NCBI GenBank assembly: GCA_018366495.1
Contig: JAGZHZ010000017.1
Span: 1 to 55,724 of the forward strand
Source: Clostridiales bacterium
Lineage (GTDB): Bacteria; Bacillota; Clostridia; Lachnospirales; Lachnospiraceae
Direction of reading: 5' to 3'
DNA: 55,724 bases
The position numbers were made by a program, and so were the translations under genes. Each line of letters begins with the position of its first letter. The stretch's first letter is position 1. Below the pieces are notes generated by a model. That model had not been told where the DNA came from, did not search any database, and was given only the letters and a program-made list of their open reading frames with translations. Of the stretch, positions 1 to 8,452 are shown one piece after another.

Positions 1-564
1 GACCACATTCTTATAATGATTATCGGACACCATTTGAAGCCCGGTATGGAATACGAAATTATTAGGCACAAGTGTTACAAAAATGCTTGACCACAACAAT
101 CTGTAGGCAGAGCAAAAAATTATAATGAATATGAAACTCTGCAGTATGTAAATGAAACTGTGCCGGAAGACTGTAAAGTAATCGTGACAATGCAGGTAAG
201 TTCTGTGGGCGGTCTTGTATGGTCTGAAGTAGAGCCTTTGGCAGATGCGATTCTGATGTACTATGCAGGCACATCATTTGGTGTAAAATTCTTCCAGGAT
301 GATGTACTTCTCGATGTGATCTCTGGAAAACTGGAACCATCAGGTCTTCTTCCATGTCAGCAGCCTGCAAACATGGAGGCAGTGGAGGCACAGCTAGAAG
401 ATGTTCCTCGTGATGTAGAGTGCTACGTTGATTCTGATGGAAATACGTATGATTTTGCATTTGGCCTGAACTGGTCCGGCAAGATTGAAGATGAACGTGT
501 TGCCACATACAGTGCAGAGCCGCTGACTACACCGGAAAGCATTTCCTATACAGCAGTAAAATAA
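1..564 (+). pseudogene. C-terminal part of a GH3 beta-glucosidase, frame-damaged, cut by window start
   Basis: About the last 185 residues of a glycoside hydrolase family 3 enzyme. Family hallmarks are WSEVEPLADAIL, GLLPCQQPANMEAVEAQ and, near the end, FAFGLNWSG. The frame is broken twice. HSYNDYRTPFEARYGI is read in frame 3 up to about base 62, GTSVTKMLDHNNL in frame 2 (65-103), and the rest in frame 1 to the TAA at 562-564. Restoring one T near 61-63 and one G near 102-103 gives one continuous protein (NYLGTSV, NNLVGRAK). Both sites are short homopolymers, so this is either an inactivated gene or a read error. The enzyme class would remove terminal beta-linked glucose-type residues. It is a distant paralog of the GH3 at 46913-49423 and shows no close sequence match to it. 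Confidence 0.75.
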
Positions 565-616
565 TTAACAGAAACTGTATAAAATATAAACAAATACTTT
601 ATAAGTAAATAATATT

Positions 617-648
617 AGGAGGTCGGTGCCAGGCACCGACCTCCTTTG
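617..648. terminator. Convergent hairpin between GH3 fragment and cls
   Basis: Perfect 13-bp inverted repeat (617-629 with 633-645) with a 3-base loop. It is followed by only three T on the plus strand and by an A/T-rich run on the minus side, so it probably serves both converging genes. Pairing is certain; terminator function is inferred. Confidence 0.75.
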
Positions 649-674
649 CAATCAGCGATCTTTACTTTGGAAGA

Positions 675-2078
675 TTACATTAAAGGGGCAAACGGAAGAA
701 AAACACATTCTATAAATTTTTCCTTCTGTCCACGATTTAAAAATTGGTCGTAAAGGTAAGGATCGCAGTTCAAAATATCATTTTCAAAGATGTCGATATA
801 TTCCTGAACCATATGATTTTCGTAGAAGATACCGCAAATTTCATCGTCAACCATCAAGGAGCGCATATCCATATTGACAGATCCGATACAACATAGCTCA
901 TCATCAATGGTCATGGTTTTAGCATGAATATAACCGTGATATTTATAAACTTTGGCGCCGAATTCCATAATCTGACCAGCATAATAAGTGGTCACGGGGT
1001 CAAGGAAAAAACTGGCTTTTATACCCGGGATCATCAATTCAATTTTCACACCAGATGCGGCAGCAGTCTTAAGAGCGTCAAGAACAGAAACATCTGGAAT
1101 GAAATAAGGCGATTGAATTCTGATTTTCTTTTTTGCGCTGCGGATCATACTCAGGTAGTTCATCTTGACAGCTTCCTTGTTGTTGTCCACACCTCCAACG
1201 ACAAATTGACATAGATTCGGTGAACGGTGCTGTGGAGGGAGTTGGATAGATTCCATATATCTTACCATATCTTCCCAGTCTTTTCGGCGCACGGCACATA
1301 AAAGGTCTGTCAGAAAATATGCGTCGAGCGCTGCAACGCAGGCTCCTGTCAGGCGAATCTGCGTATCACGCCAAGGATTTTTCTTTTTAGCCAGATTTGC
1401 ATACTGTTTGCCGATATTCATGCCCCCGATATACCCAATTTTGTGGTCGATGGCTACGATCTTGCGGTGGCTGCGGTAATGTGTCAGATAAGGTTTGACA
1501 CGGATTACTTTTCCGCCGGCATCTGCCAAAGGTTTGAACATTTTATAAGGAGTAGATAAATTGGCAATAAAGTCACACATTACCAGAACAGTGACCCCTT
1601 CTTTTGCTTTTTCAGTCAGAATTTTGACCAGCGCTTCTCCCATTACATCATGGTGAATGGCATAGAACAACACATAAATATTTTCTTTTGCCTCTTTGAT
1701 ATCCTGGAACAGAGCGCGGTAATGTGTTTCACCAGTAATAAATAACTGATAATCGTCATAGCAGGTCACAGGACTGTTATTATAGTTAGTATTGAACTGC
1801 ATGACCTGAAGATCTTCGTCAGAAAACTGCTGGCCTGTCAGCAAGTCCTGAGGAGCCTTTGCAGCAGGCAGACGCTTGCTGAGCCTTTTTCGGCGAAAAA
1901 CAGACGTCAATTTAATTGCAGTGGTGCTGCCGAAGACAAGATAAAGCAGAATGCCGGCATATGGGATACATATCATGACAAGAACCCAGAGTATTGCTTC
2001 TGTTGAGTTCTTTCGCTCTACAAAAATAACTGCCAAAATGGTAGCAATATATAAAATTAATAGGACAGCTTTCAACAT
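675..2078 (-). CDS. cls: Cardiolipin synthase (phospholipase D superfamily)
   Basis: Membrane enzyme that condenses two phosphatidylglycerol molecules to cardiolipin and glycerol. At 467 aa it is of usual family length. Two N-terminal membrane segments (about residues 2-20 and 28-50) precede two HKD catalytic motifs: H204-x-K206-x4-D211 and a second near residue 385 (HAKTMTIDD), the latter followed by the family sequence GSVNMDMRSL. The start is supported by GGAGG just upstream. mgtE lies 27 bases upstream on the same strand, so the two are probably co-transcribed, which would place membrane lipid and Mg2+ homeostasis under one promoter. Nothing looks damaged. Confidence 0.93.
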   Translation of the reverse strand: MLKAVLLILYIATILAVIFVERKNSTEAILWVLVMICIPYAGILLYLVFGSTTAIKLTSVFRRKRLSKRLPAAKAPQDLLTGQQFSDEDLQVMQFNTNYNNSPVTCYDDYQLFITGETHYRALFQDIKEAKENIYVLFYAIHHDVMGEALVKILTEKAKEGVTVLVMCDFIANLSTPYKMFKPLADAGGKVIRVKPYLTHYRSHRKIVAIDHKIGYIGGMNIGKQYANLAKKKNPWRDTQIRLTGACVAALDAYFLTDLLCAVRRKDWEDMVRYMESIQLPPQHRSPNLCQFVVGGVDNNKEAVKMNYLSMIRSAKKKIRIQSPYFIPDVSVLDALKTAAASGVKIELMIPGIKASFFLDPVTTYYAGQIMEFGAKVYKYHGYIHAKTMTIDDELCCIGSVNMDMRSLMVDDEICGIFYENHMVQEYIDIFENDILNCDPYLYDQFLNRGQKEKFIECVFLPFAPLM

Positions 2079-2105
2079 TGGCGAACCTCCTGTTTCTTGT
2101 GCTGG

Positions 2106-3506
2106 TTATGGTAAATGCAGCAGATTGATTAAAATGATCCAAGATAATCCGTAATAAGAAATTACAGCAACCAAATCGTTTACTGTTGTGATAAGAGGAC
2201 CAGATGCAACAGCCGGGTCAACTCCGATTTTCTGGAAGAAAATAGGAATAATTGTGCCAGATAAGGAAGAAATCAGCATGGAAAGTATCATAGCTGCTCC
2301 CAGACATCCGGATACTGCAAAGGCAAAAGATACGGCATTTCCTTTTAAAGTTAAATAACCACCAATGACAAGGAAAGACAGTAATCCAAGAATACATCCA
2401 TTGGTTAAACCGACACGAGATTCCTTCAAAATTAAGGACAACTTTTGTTTCCCAGAAAGCTGCTTGTCCATTAATACACGAATAGCAACAGCAAGAGATT
2501 GCGTTCCAACGTTACCTGACATATCTAAAATCAAGGACTGGAAACACATAATAATCGGAAGCTGTGCAACAATAGATTCAAAGAGTCCGACCGTCGCAGA
2601 CACGCCAAGACCCATGACAAGCAAGATAAAGAGCCATGGAAGTCGTTTCTTTACACTAAGTACAATCGGTTCTTCTAAATCTTCTTCTGTGGAAAGACCG
2701 GCAAATTTTGCGTAGTCTTCATTCAATTCATCTCCGACGACTTCAACGAGATCACGGGCAGTAATAACCCCGATCAGCTTGTTTTCATTATCTAGTACAG
2801 GGATGGAATCTTCAGAGTAATCCATAAGCTGCGGGATACAGTCTTCAATCGATGAACGTGCGTAAACATACGGATAGGAACAAGTCATAATCCCTTTTAA
2901 GTCAGTTCCTTCTCTGGCAATGATCAGATCTTTTAAATCAATAGCGCCATAAAATGTTTCGTTTTGATCGACTACATAGATAGTGCTGATATTATCGTTT
3001 TCAGCTGCTTGGTGGATGAGTTCCGACATAGCTTCCTTGACGGATGAATGGTCTGAGACAACGATGTAATTCGTTGACATGACGCTGCCGATTTCATCTT
3101 CATCAAAAGAACTCAATAATTTGACATCGGAACGGACTTCTGGATTAAGTAAGTCGACTAAAGTCTCGCGTTCTCCTTTTTCCAGCTGCCGCAGCACATC
3201 TACCACATCAGAAGTTTCCATTCGAGAAAATACATCGACTCTTTTACGGATACTTAATTCCTGCACATATTCGGCAATGTGGTCAGAATATTCTAAGATG
3301 CTTGCCAATGTTTCAGAATCTAGAATTTGATATAATTTTGTTCGCTCACTTTTATTCAGAAGCTCCAAGGCGGATGCAATATCATTTTCGTGATAAGAAG
3401 ATAATTGCTCCTGCATTCTCTTTGGAGTCAGATTACTGCGGATTAATTCTGCAATTTCTAAGCTGTATCCAGCAGGTGTTGCATTAAATGCTGTATTTGC
3501 TGCCAT
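2106..3506 (-). CDS. mgtE: Magnesium transporter MgtE
   Basis: Mg2+-gated Mg2+ channel/transporter of the inner membrane, 466 aa. The order is as in the family: cytosolic N domain (about 1-130) with HENDIASALELL-like helices, two CBS domains (about 140-255, including GVITARDLVEV) that sense Mg2+, then five membrane helices in the C-terminal third, with GNVGTQSLA in the pore region. Start ATG follows AAAGGAGG at a good distance. The gene has a strong predicted promoter about 320 bases upstream and a long structured leader containing a short ORF, which points to regulation at the RNA level. cls follows in the same direction. Confidence 0.95.
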   Translation of the reverse strand: MAANTAFNATPAGYSLEIAELIRSNLTPKRMQEQLSSYHENDIASALELLNKSERTKLYQILDSETLASILEYSDHIAEYVQELSIRKRVDVFSRMETSDVVDVLRQLEKGERETLVDLLNPEVRSDVKLLSSFDEDEIGSVMSTNYIVVSDHSSVKEAMSELIHQAAENDNISTIYVVDQNETFYGAIDLKDLIIAREGTDLKGIMTCSYPYVYARSSIEDCIPQLMDYSEDSIPVLDNENKLIGVITARDLVEVVGDELNEDYAKFAGLSTEEDLEEPIVLSVKKRLPWLFILLVMGLGVSATVGLFESIVAQLPIIMCFQSLILDMSGNVGTQSLAVAIRVLMDKQLSGKQKLSLILKESRVGLTNGCILGLLSFLVIGGYLTLKGNAVSFAFAVSGCLGAAMILSMLISSLSGTIIPIFFQKIGVDPAVASGPLITTVNDLVAVISYYGLSWIILINLLHLP

Positions 3507-3822
3507 TTTATTGTCCTCCTTTACAAGTTAATTTTAGTAAAGGCAGGCATAGAAAACATGTTTACATTAAAAAAAGGCATAAAAAATCCATTGCCAATTA
3601 CAAACAGGATAGTCTACACTCGCCTTTACTTATGCAGTACTGTGTTGGAACAGACAATGGTATTTACTCATATCTATATACAGGTGAAATCAGACCACAG
3701 ACGATCCGATGTTGTTTGCATTTTTAAATTTGGGAAATACCATATCTGTACTTCGACTACCACCACCGTCCATGATCTCACCTCACTTTGATTAATTATA
3801 TGTATTAATTGATTTAAATGGC
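3507..3822 (-). promoter_or_regulatory. Long mgtE 5' leader with alternative pairings
   Basis: About 315 bases of untranslated leader. Seen on the minus strand: ATGGTATTT (3743-3735, inside the upstream ORF) is complementary to AAATACCAT (3665-3657), extended by CAGA (3748-3745) with TCTG (3654-3651). The second arm also contains CCATTG (3660-3655), which can instead pair with CAATGG (3593-3588). AGTAAAGGC (3630-3622) pairs with GCCTTTACT (3544-3536) next to the mgtE ribosome binding site. A weak GGCA/TGCC hairpin followed by seven T lies at about 3595-3568. The conserved M-box core was not found. Function as an attenuator is inferred. Confidence 0.5.
3690..3773 (-). CDS. Upstream ORF (27 aa) in the mgtE leader, possible leader peptide
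   Basis: ATG at 3773-3771 is preceded by a good ribosome binding site (GAGGTGAG) and the frame runs 27 codons to TGA. The peptide begins MDGGGSRSTDMVFPK and ends GSSVV. It lies about 50 bases after the predicted transcription start and 180 bases before mgtE. Codons 11-13 form one arm of a leader stem (see the leader entry), the arrangement expected if translation of this ORF controls folding. I know no characterised homolog. The ORF could be chance, but the site, spacing and overlap with the stem argue otherwise. Confidence 0.5.
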   Translation of the reverse strand: MDGGGSRSTDMVFPKFKNANNIGSSVV

Positions 3823-3828
3823 GTGTTC

Positions 3829-3857
3829 ATTATAACCCATTTTTCAGGGAAGTACAA
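3829..3857 (-). promoter_or_regulatory. Predicted promoter of mgtE-cls
   Basis: On the minus strand, TTGTAC (3857-3852), a 17-base spacer, then a perfect TATAAT (3834-3829). This places the transcript start near 3822. Confidence 0.65.
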
Positions 3858-4055
3858 CCTTTTTCTGTGTTGGGGGGAGGGGCGGCAGGAATATGTGATT
3901 TTTTGAGTGTAAAAGGTGTAAGCTTAATTCAGATGATTTTTTCTGTAACCGTGCAGAACTCCTTGGAAATAATGTAAAAAAAGATATTCTATGATAAAAT
4001 AAAAAAAAAGAATCTTTTTTGGGGGAAAATATTGAATTGTTTACGGAGGGAAATA

Positions 4056-5111
4056 ATGATGAAGAAAAAAGGGAAAATAATTGTTGGAGCTGTGTTGAGC
4101 ATTATAGTCGTTGGAATATCCTATATAGGAATCGAAAATCAGTTTCATTCTGATTACGGGCAGCTGGATGAAGCTGATCAGTATATTTTGGATGAGATCA
4201 ACAAATATGTAGAAGATACAGAAGAAAAAGATATCTGGGAGGATTTTGATCTGGGTGATAAAACATTGCTTGCGCTGGAGGATTCTTTTGGGAGTGCATA
4301 TTTAATAAATCCAGAAAAGGAAGTTCGCAGCATTTTTGCAAAGAAGATCACAATGCCTTCTGATTATAAAATAGAGGTATATCGAATTGCAGCGATAGAG
4401 CCCCAACTGTTACAGTTCAGATGGGAGGGCAATTTTAATACAAGCGGAGAAAAATATATTTTGTATGGAAATGAAGTTTTTTTTACAAAATATAATGAGA
4501 CAGATGCCGTGATGAAACAATACTCTTCTTCCCATTATCTTACATTTTTGGCTCATGAAGCATTCCATTATTATATGCAGAATGACTGGATGGAAGGAAG
4601 TACATATTCAACAGAAGGAATGTCCCAGGAAGACAAAGAATTATTGTATCAAGAATATGAAATTCTGGAAAAAATACAAAAGGCTTTGATTTCAGAGGAG
4701 AAAGATAAAAAAATCTATTTGGAATATGCGAAAGAATATGTAGACATTGTAAAAGAACGTATGAAAAAGAATCCGGAGTATGTGAAAAAGGAAATAGAAA
4801 GAGAAACAATTGAAGGAACAGCAACTTATGTCGGAATTGAGGCTTCTGAGATTGTGGGATACGATTATGGAGTGATGTATTTTGATAATATAAAAAATGT
4901 GCCATTTTCTGATCTGAAAAATACAGTAGAAGCAGGGGCTTATGATATAAGTAATCTTGCGGACAGAATACCGTATGAGACGGGTGCTATGCTATGTCAA
5001 TTTATAGATAAACTGGAGATTCCTGACTGGCAGAAAAAAATGAATGGGCAGACCAGGGAAAATCCAGTCACTTTGTATTCTATAATCGAACAATTTGTAG
5101 AGAATAAGTAA
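4056..5111 (+). CDS. Membrane-anchored putative zinc metallopeptidase
   Basis: 351-aa protein with a positively charged N-terminus and one membrane segment (about 7-27), so the body should lie outside the membrane. H167-E168-A-F-H171 is an HExxH zinc-protease motif, and a conserved-looking glutamate in ETIEGTATY near residue 255 is a candidate third ligand (gluzincin pattern). The substrate is unknown. The start at 4056 is chosen because GGAGG stands just before ATGATGAAG; an upstream in-frame ATG at 4032 lacks a site. It is a lone gene, with no partner or regulator beside it. A poly-A tract at about 4002 and a T-run precede it. Confidence 0.6.
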   Translation: MMKKKGKIIVGAVLSIIVVGISYIGIENQFHSDYGQLDEADQYILDEINKYVEDTEEKDIWEDFDLGDKTLLALEDSFGSAYLINPEKEVRSIFAKKITMPSDYKIEVYRIAAIEPQLLQFRWEGNFNTSGEKYILYGNEVFFTKYNETDAVMKQYSSSHYLTFLAHEAFHYYMQNDWMEGSTYSTEGMSQEDKELLYQEYEILEKIQKALISEEKDKKIYLEYAKEYVDIVKERMKKNPEYVKKEIERETIEGTATYVGIEASEIVGYDYGVMYFDNIKNVPFSDLKNTVEAGAYDISNLADRIPYETGAMLCQFIDKLEIPDWQKKMNGQTRENPVTLYSIIEQFVENK

Positions 5112-5281
5112 CCTGCTCAGTAATTGAATTTCCGGGCGAAGCCCCTTGACCGTTTTTTTACTTTCTATGTTGAGCAATCAAGGAGAAGAAAGAGATAAAA
5201 TCTTATGGAGAGCTGGCCTGATATTTTACATTTTTGAGACTTTGGAATGATACTATCTCTGAAAAAGGAGGAGAGAAAAAA

Positions 5282-5899
5282 ATGAATGAAAGAGAGCGCA
5301 TGATGGCAGGAAAATTATATCATCCGTATAAAGTGCCAGATAATCCGTGGGCTGTGATTCGCGCAGCCTGCAAGAAATTTAACAACTCTGATTTCTGGGA
5401 GGACAAGACAGCGCTTGATGAACTGAGAGCGCTGTTTGGGGAGGCACCGGATGATATGGTGCTGACTCCTCCCTTTTACTGTGATCATGGAGACAGAATC
5501 TATTTTGGAAAGCATTTTTATGCCAACACAGGTTTAACGATACTGGATGAAAACAATGTTCGCTTTGGAGATCATGACTTTATTGGTCCTCATGTCAGTA
5601 TCTATACTGCAGGGCACCCAATCGATAAAGATGTGAGAAGACTGGACTTGGAATATGCAAAACCGGTTGAAATAGGAAATGACGTATGGATTTGCGGGAA
5701 TGTCGTAATCAATCCGGGCGTGACCGTAGGGGACGATGTGGTGATCGCCTCAGGGTCTGTCGTCACAAAAGATATTCCAAGTCATGTGGTTGCAGGGGGA
5801 AATCCATGTAAAGTGATTCGTCCGATTACAGGGCAAGACAGAGAGAATTGGAAAAGACAGCTGGAAGATTATTTGAAAGAACGAGGTAAAAGAAAATAA
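5282..5899 (+). CDS. Sugar O-acetyltransferase, left-handed beta-helix (Maa/NodL type)
   Basis: 205-aa hexapeptide-repeat acetyltransferase that would transfer acetyl from acetyl-CoA to a maltose, galactoside or similar sugar hydroxyl in the cytosol. An N-terminal maltose-acetyltransferase cap (ERERMMAGKLYHPY) is followed by hexapeptide coils including NTGLTILDENNVRFGDH and the catalytic-region sequence IYTAGHP, whose His is the expected catalytic base. The C-terminus has VVTKDIPSHVVAGGNPCKVIR, typical of the family. Start chosen at 5282 behind AAAGGAGG; an in-frame ATG at 5234 has no site. Its acceptor sugar cannot be told from sequence. Confidence 0.9.
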   Translation: MNERERMMAGKLYHPYKVPDNPWAVIRAACKKFNNSDFWEDKTALDELRALFGEAPDDMVLTPPFYCDHGDRIYFGKHFYANTGLTILDENNVRFGDHDFIGPHVSIYTAGHPIDKDVRRLDLEYAKPVEIGNDVWICGNVVINPGVTVGDDVVIASGSVVTKDIPSHVVAGGNPCKVIRPITGQDRENWKRQLEDYLKERGKRK

Positions 5900-5937
5900 A
5901 AACGATAAATAGATTCGTTTTTTGGGGGAATATTTTG

Positions 5938-5980
5938 TGAACTACCCATTACTTAAAGGGAGTGGGTTTTCTGGCTGAAA
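5938..5980 (+). repeat. Dispersed palindromic repeat, family B, copy 1
   Basis: TGAACTACCCAT, 13 bases, then TGGGTTTTCTGGCTGAAA. The same two blocks occur in opposite orientation at 34858-34889, where only 2 bases separate them. The ACCCA/TGGGT ends can pair. It lies between the acetyltransferase and the ABC exporter. Confidence 0.7.
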
Positions 5981-6064
5981 ACTTATAAAAGATTTCTGAG
6001 GAAAGAAGGCAGTGGATGGAAATAATATGAAAATAATTGATTTGAGGAGGAGATCAGAAGAGGA

Positions 6065-6772
6065 ATGAAATTTGTAGTGGAGCATTTATCAAAAAAGTTT
6101 GAGAAAAGGGAAATTTTGCGGGATATTCATTTTACGTTTGAGGAAGGAAAAATTTATGGGCTTCTTGGAAGAAACGGCGCAGGAAAAACAACGCTGTTTA
6201 ACTGTCTGAACCGTGACCTGAAGGCAGACGGCGGGCGATTTTATTTTGACATGGGCGGAGTCTGTCAGGAAGCAAAGGCGGAGGATATAGGTTATGTACT
6301 TTCCACGCCTACCGTACCTGAATTTCTCACTGGAAGAGAATTTTTGAAATTTTTTATGGATATCAACGAGAAATCCATTGAAAATCCAAAAAGTATAGAC
6401 GAGTATTTTGAGTATATGAGTATTGAACCAAAGGATAGAGACAAGCTGTTAAAAGATTATTCTCACGGTATGAAAAATAAAATGCAGATGCTGATCAATA
6501 TCATTGCCAAACCCAATCTTTTACTGCTGGACGAGCCGCTCACATCCCTCGACGTGGTTGTAGCGGAGGAGATGAAACAGCTGCTTCGCTCGCTGAAACA
6601 AGACCGCATCACTATTTTTTCTACCCATCTTATGGATCTGGCGCTTGATCTTTGCGATGAAATTGTGCTGCTCAATCACGGGGAACTGGAGGTTGTGGAG
6701 AAGACGGATTTAGACAGCAGAGAGTTTAAAGATAAAATTATCGCAGCGTTAAGGGAGGAAGAACATGAATAA
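6065..6772 (+). CDS. ABC exporter, ATP-binding protein
   Basis: 235-aa single nucleotide-binding domain of the ABC-2 (BcrA/YxlF-like) class. Walker A is GRNGAGKTT near residue 36. The signature motif is degenerate, YSHGMKNKM instead of LSGGQ, which is common in this subfamily. Walker B is LLLLDEPLTSLD, followed by the H-loop STHLMD. It should energise the membrane protein encoded immediately downstream, whose start codon overlaps its last 8 bases, so translation is coupled. The substrate is unknown; relatives export peptides, antibiotics or lipids. GGAG precedes the chosen ATG. Confidence 0.88.
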   Translation: MKFVVEHLSKKFEKREILRDIHFTFEEGKIYGLLGRNGAGKTTLFNCLNRDLKADGGRFYFDMGGVCQEAKAEDIGYVLSTPTVPEFLTGREFLKFFMDINEKSIENPKSIDEYFEYMSIEPKDRDKLLKDYSHGMKNKMQMLINIIAKPNLLLLDEPLTSLDVVVAEEMKQLLRSLKQDRITIFSTHLMDLALDLCDEIVLLNHGELEVVEKTDLDSREFKDKIIAALREEEHE

Positions 6773-8342
6773 GACCTTGAAAATTTCTTTTGCCCTCAAA
6801 AATACATACCGTGTGAATGGAATTTTATTTTCTTTAAAGCAGATTCCGTTTTTAAAAAAAATACTGCCGTCGACAATATATCAGGTAAAGGGTTTTAAAA
6901 TTTTGGCAAACGTACTGTCGGTGATATGGGAAATTGTCTCGATGTTTCTTGGAAAATTTCTTTATTTTTTGACGATGGTATGCGGCATTGGCATCCTTTA
7001 CGAGAAACTGCCTGACAATCAGGCATTTTTACATATTTTACTGTTTCTTACAATCATCGGAAGCTTTTCCAATACCAATCTTTTTAATCCGACGAAGGAC
7101 AAATATTATGCGATGTTTCTGCTGAGAATGGATGCGAGAGAATATACACTTGTCAATTATCTGTATGCAATGATCAAACTAGTGATTGGATTTCTTCCAT
7201 TTACAATTTTATTTGGAAAAAGTATGGGAGTGTCATTGTGGCTGTGTGTGCTTCTTCCATTTTGCATAGCAGGGATGAAATTATTTGGTGCAGCTGTTTC
7301 ACTGTGGGATTATGAGAGAAGAGGGTTTGGATTTAATGAGAACAAACTGTCCAAATATGTATGGGGCTGGATTGCTCTGCTTTTAGGTGCAGCGTATGGT
7401 CTTCCAGCATTAGGTCTTGCGCTTTCGGAGAATATCGCCGCGGTGATGTTTCTTCTCTGCCTTCCTCTTGGAGTGGCGGGCATGGCAAAGGTATTGACTT
7501 TCAGCGATTATCGTGCAGTCAATCAGGAGCTGCTATCAGGTCTGACAAATCAGATGGATTTTGCAGCGAAAGAACAAATTATAAAGAGAGCAAATGAGAA
7601 TAAAATATCAACAGATACCTCGATCACAAGCAATCGGAATGGATTTGAGTATCTGAACGAATTGTTTGTCAAGAGACATAAAAAAATTCTGTGGAATTCG
7701 ACAAAGAAAATTTCCTATGTCTGTACGGTTCTTGTCGCAGGCATATTGACGGTGAGCTTTTTGAAACCAGAGGTAAAGCCGGTACTGAACGAAATGGTGA
7801 TGATGTGGCTTCCATATTTTGTATTTATTATGTACGCGATCAACCGTGGAACAGGATTTACACAGGCGTTGTTTATGAACTGTGATCACAGTTTGCTGAC
7901 GTATTCTTTCTATAAACAGCCAAAGTTTGTACTGCGGCTGTTTCAGATTCGGCTTCGTGAAATCATGAAAATCAACGCAGTCCCTGCAGCTGTAATCGGC
8001 ATTGGGCTGGCTCTTATTCTTTTTGCAACAGGAGGAACAGGCAATCCGCTTAATTATGTGATTCTGATTGTCTCCATTTTCTGCATGAGCCTGTTTTTCT
8101 CGATTCACTATCTGACAGTCTATTATCTGCTTCAGCCATATAATGCTGGAACAGAATTAAAAAGCGGTACATACCGTATTGTGATGACAGCAACGTATAT
8201 GATTTGTTTTTTCATGATGCAGCTCCGTATGCCGATACAGATATTTGGAATTATGACCATTGTGTTCTGCGTGCTTTATAGTATCATTGCGAGCATTCTC
8301 GTTTATCGCTTCGCACCGAAGACATTTAAATTGAGAATATGA
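6765..8342 (+). CDS. ABC exporter, large membrane subunit
   Basis: 525-aa polytopic protein with roughly ten hydrophobic segments spread from residue 50 to the C-terminus and no soluble domain. It overlaps the ATPase gene by 8 bases, with GGGAGGAAG before its ATG, and is therefore its partner. The type matches large ABC-2-like permeases of Clostridia whose cargo is not established. No regulator or immunity gene is next to the pair, so sequence gives no hint of the cargo. A strong hairpin follows 64 bases downstream. Confidence 0.75.
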   Translation: MNKTLKISFALKNTYRVNGILFSLKQIPFLKKILPSTIYQVKGFKILANVLSVIWEIVSMFLGKFLYFLTMVCGIGILYEKLPDNQAFLHILLFLTIIGSFSNTNLFNPTKDKYYAMFLLRMDAREYTLVNYLYAMIKLVIGFLPFTILFGKSMGVSLWLCVLLPFCIAGMKLFGAAVSLWDYERRGFGFNENKLSKYVWGWIALLLGAAYGLPALGLALSENIAAVMFLLCLPLGVAGMAKVLTFSDYRAVNQELLSGLTNQMDFAAKEQIIKRANENKISTDTSITSNRNGFEYLNELFVKRHKKILWNSTKKISYVCTVLVAGILTVSFLKPEVKPVLNEMVMMWLPYFVFIMYAINRGTGFTQALFMNCDHSLLTYSFYKQPKFVLRLFQIRLREIMKINAVPAAVIGIGLALILFATGGTGNPLNYVILIVSIFCMSLFFSIHYLTVYYLLQPYNAGTELKSGTYRIVMTATYMICFFMMQLRMPIQIFGIMTIVFCVLYSIIASILVYRFAPKTFKLRI

Positions 8343-8405
8343 ATTCTGATTCACATAAACAGTGAACAGCTGATTTGTATTTAAAATAAATAGCAGCAGT
8401 GACAG

Positions 8406-8452
8406 GCGCTGATCTCAAGAAAGCAGAAATAAAATAGAGATCAGCGCTTTTA
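8406..8452. terminator. Bidirectional terminator between ABC exporter and AraC gene
   Basis: GCGCTGATCTC (8406-8416) and GAGATCAGCGC (8437-8447) form a perfect 11-bp stem followed by TTTT. The loop is A-rich. Confidence 0.85.

Noticed and set aside
3558..3791. Plus-strand ORFs of 77-79 codons in the mgtE leader
   Set aside because: No ribosome binding site, unusual composition, and the DNA is better explained as minus-strand leader.
3507..3800. M-box (Mg2+) riboswitch before mgtE
   Set aside because: Position is right, but the conserved core blocks of the M-box are not found on the minus strand; only unrelated stems are visible.
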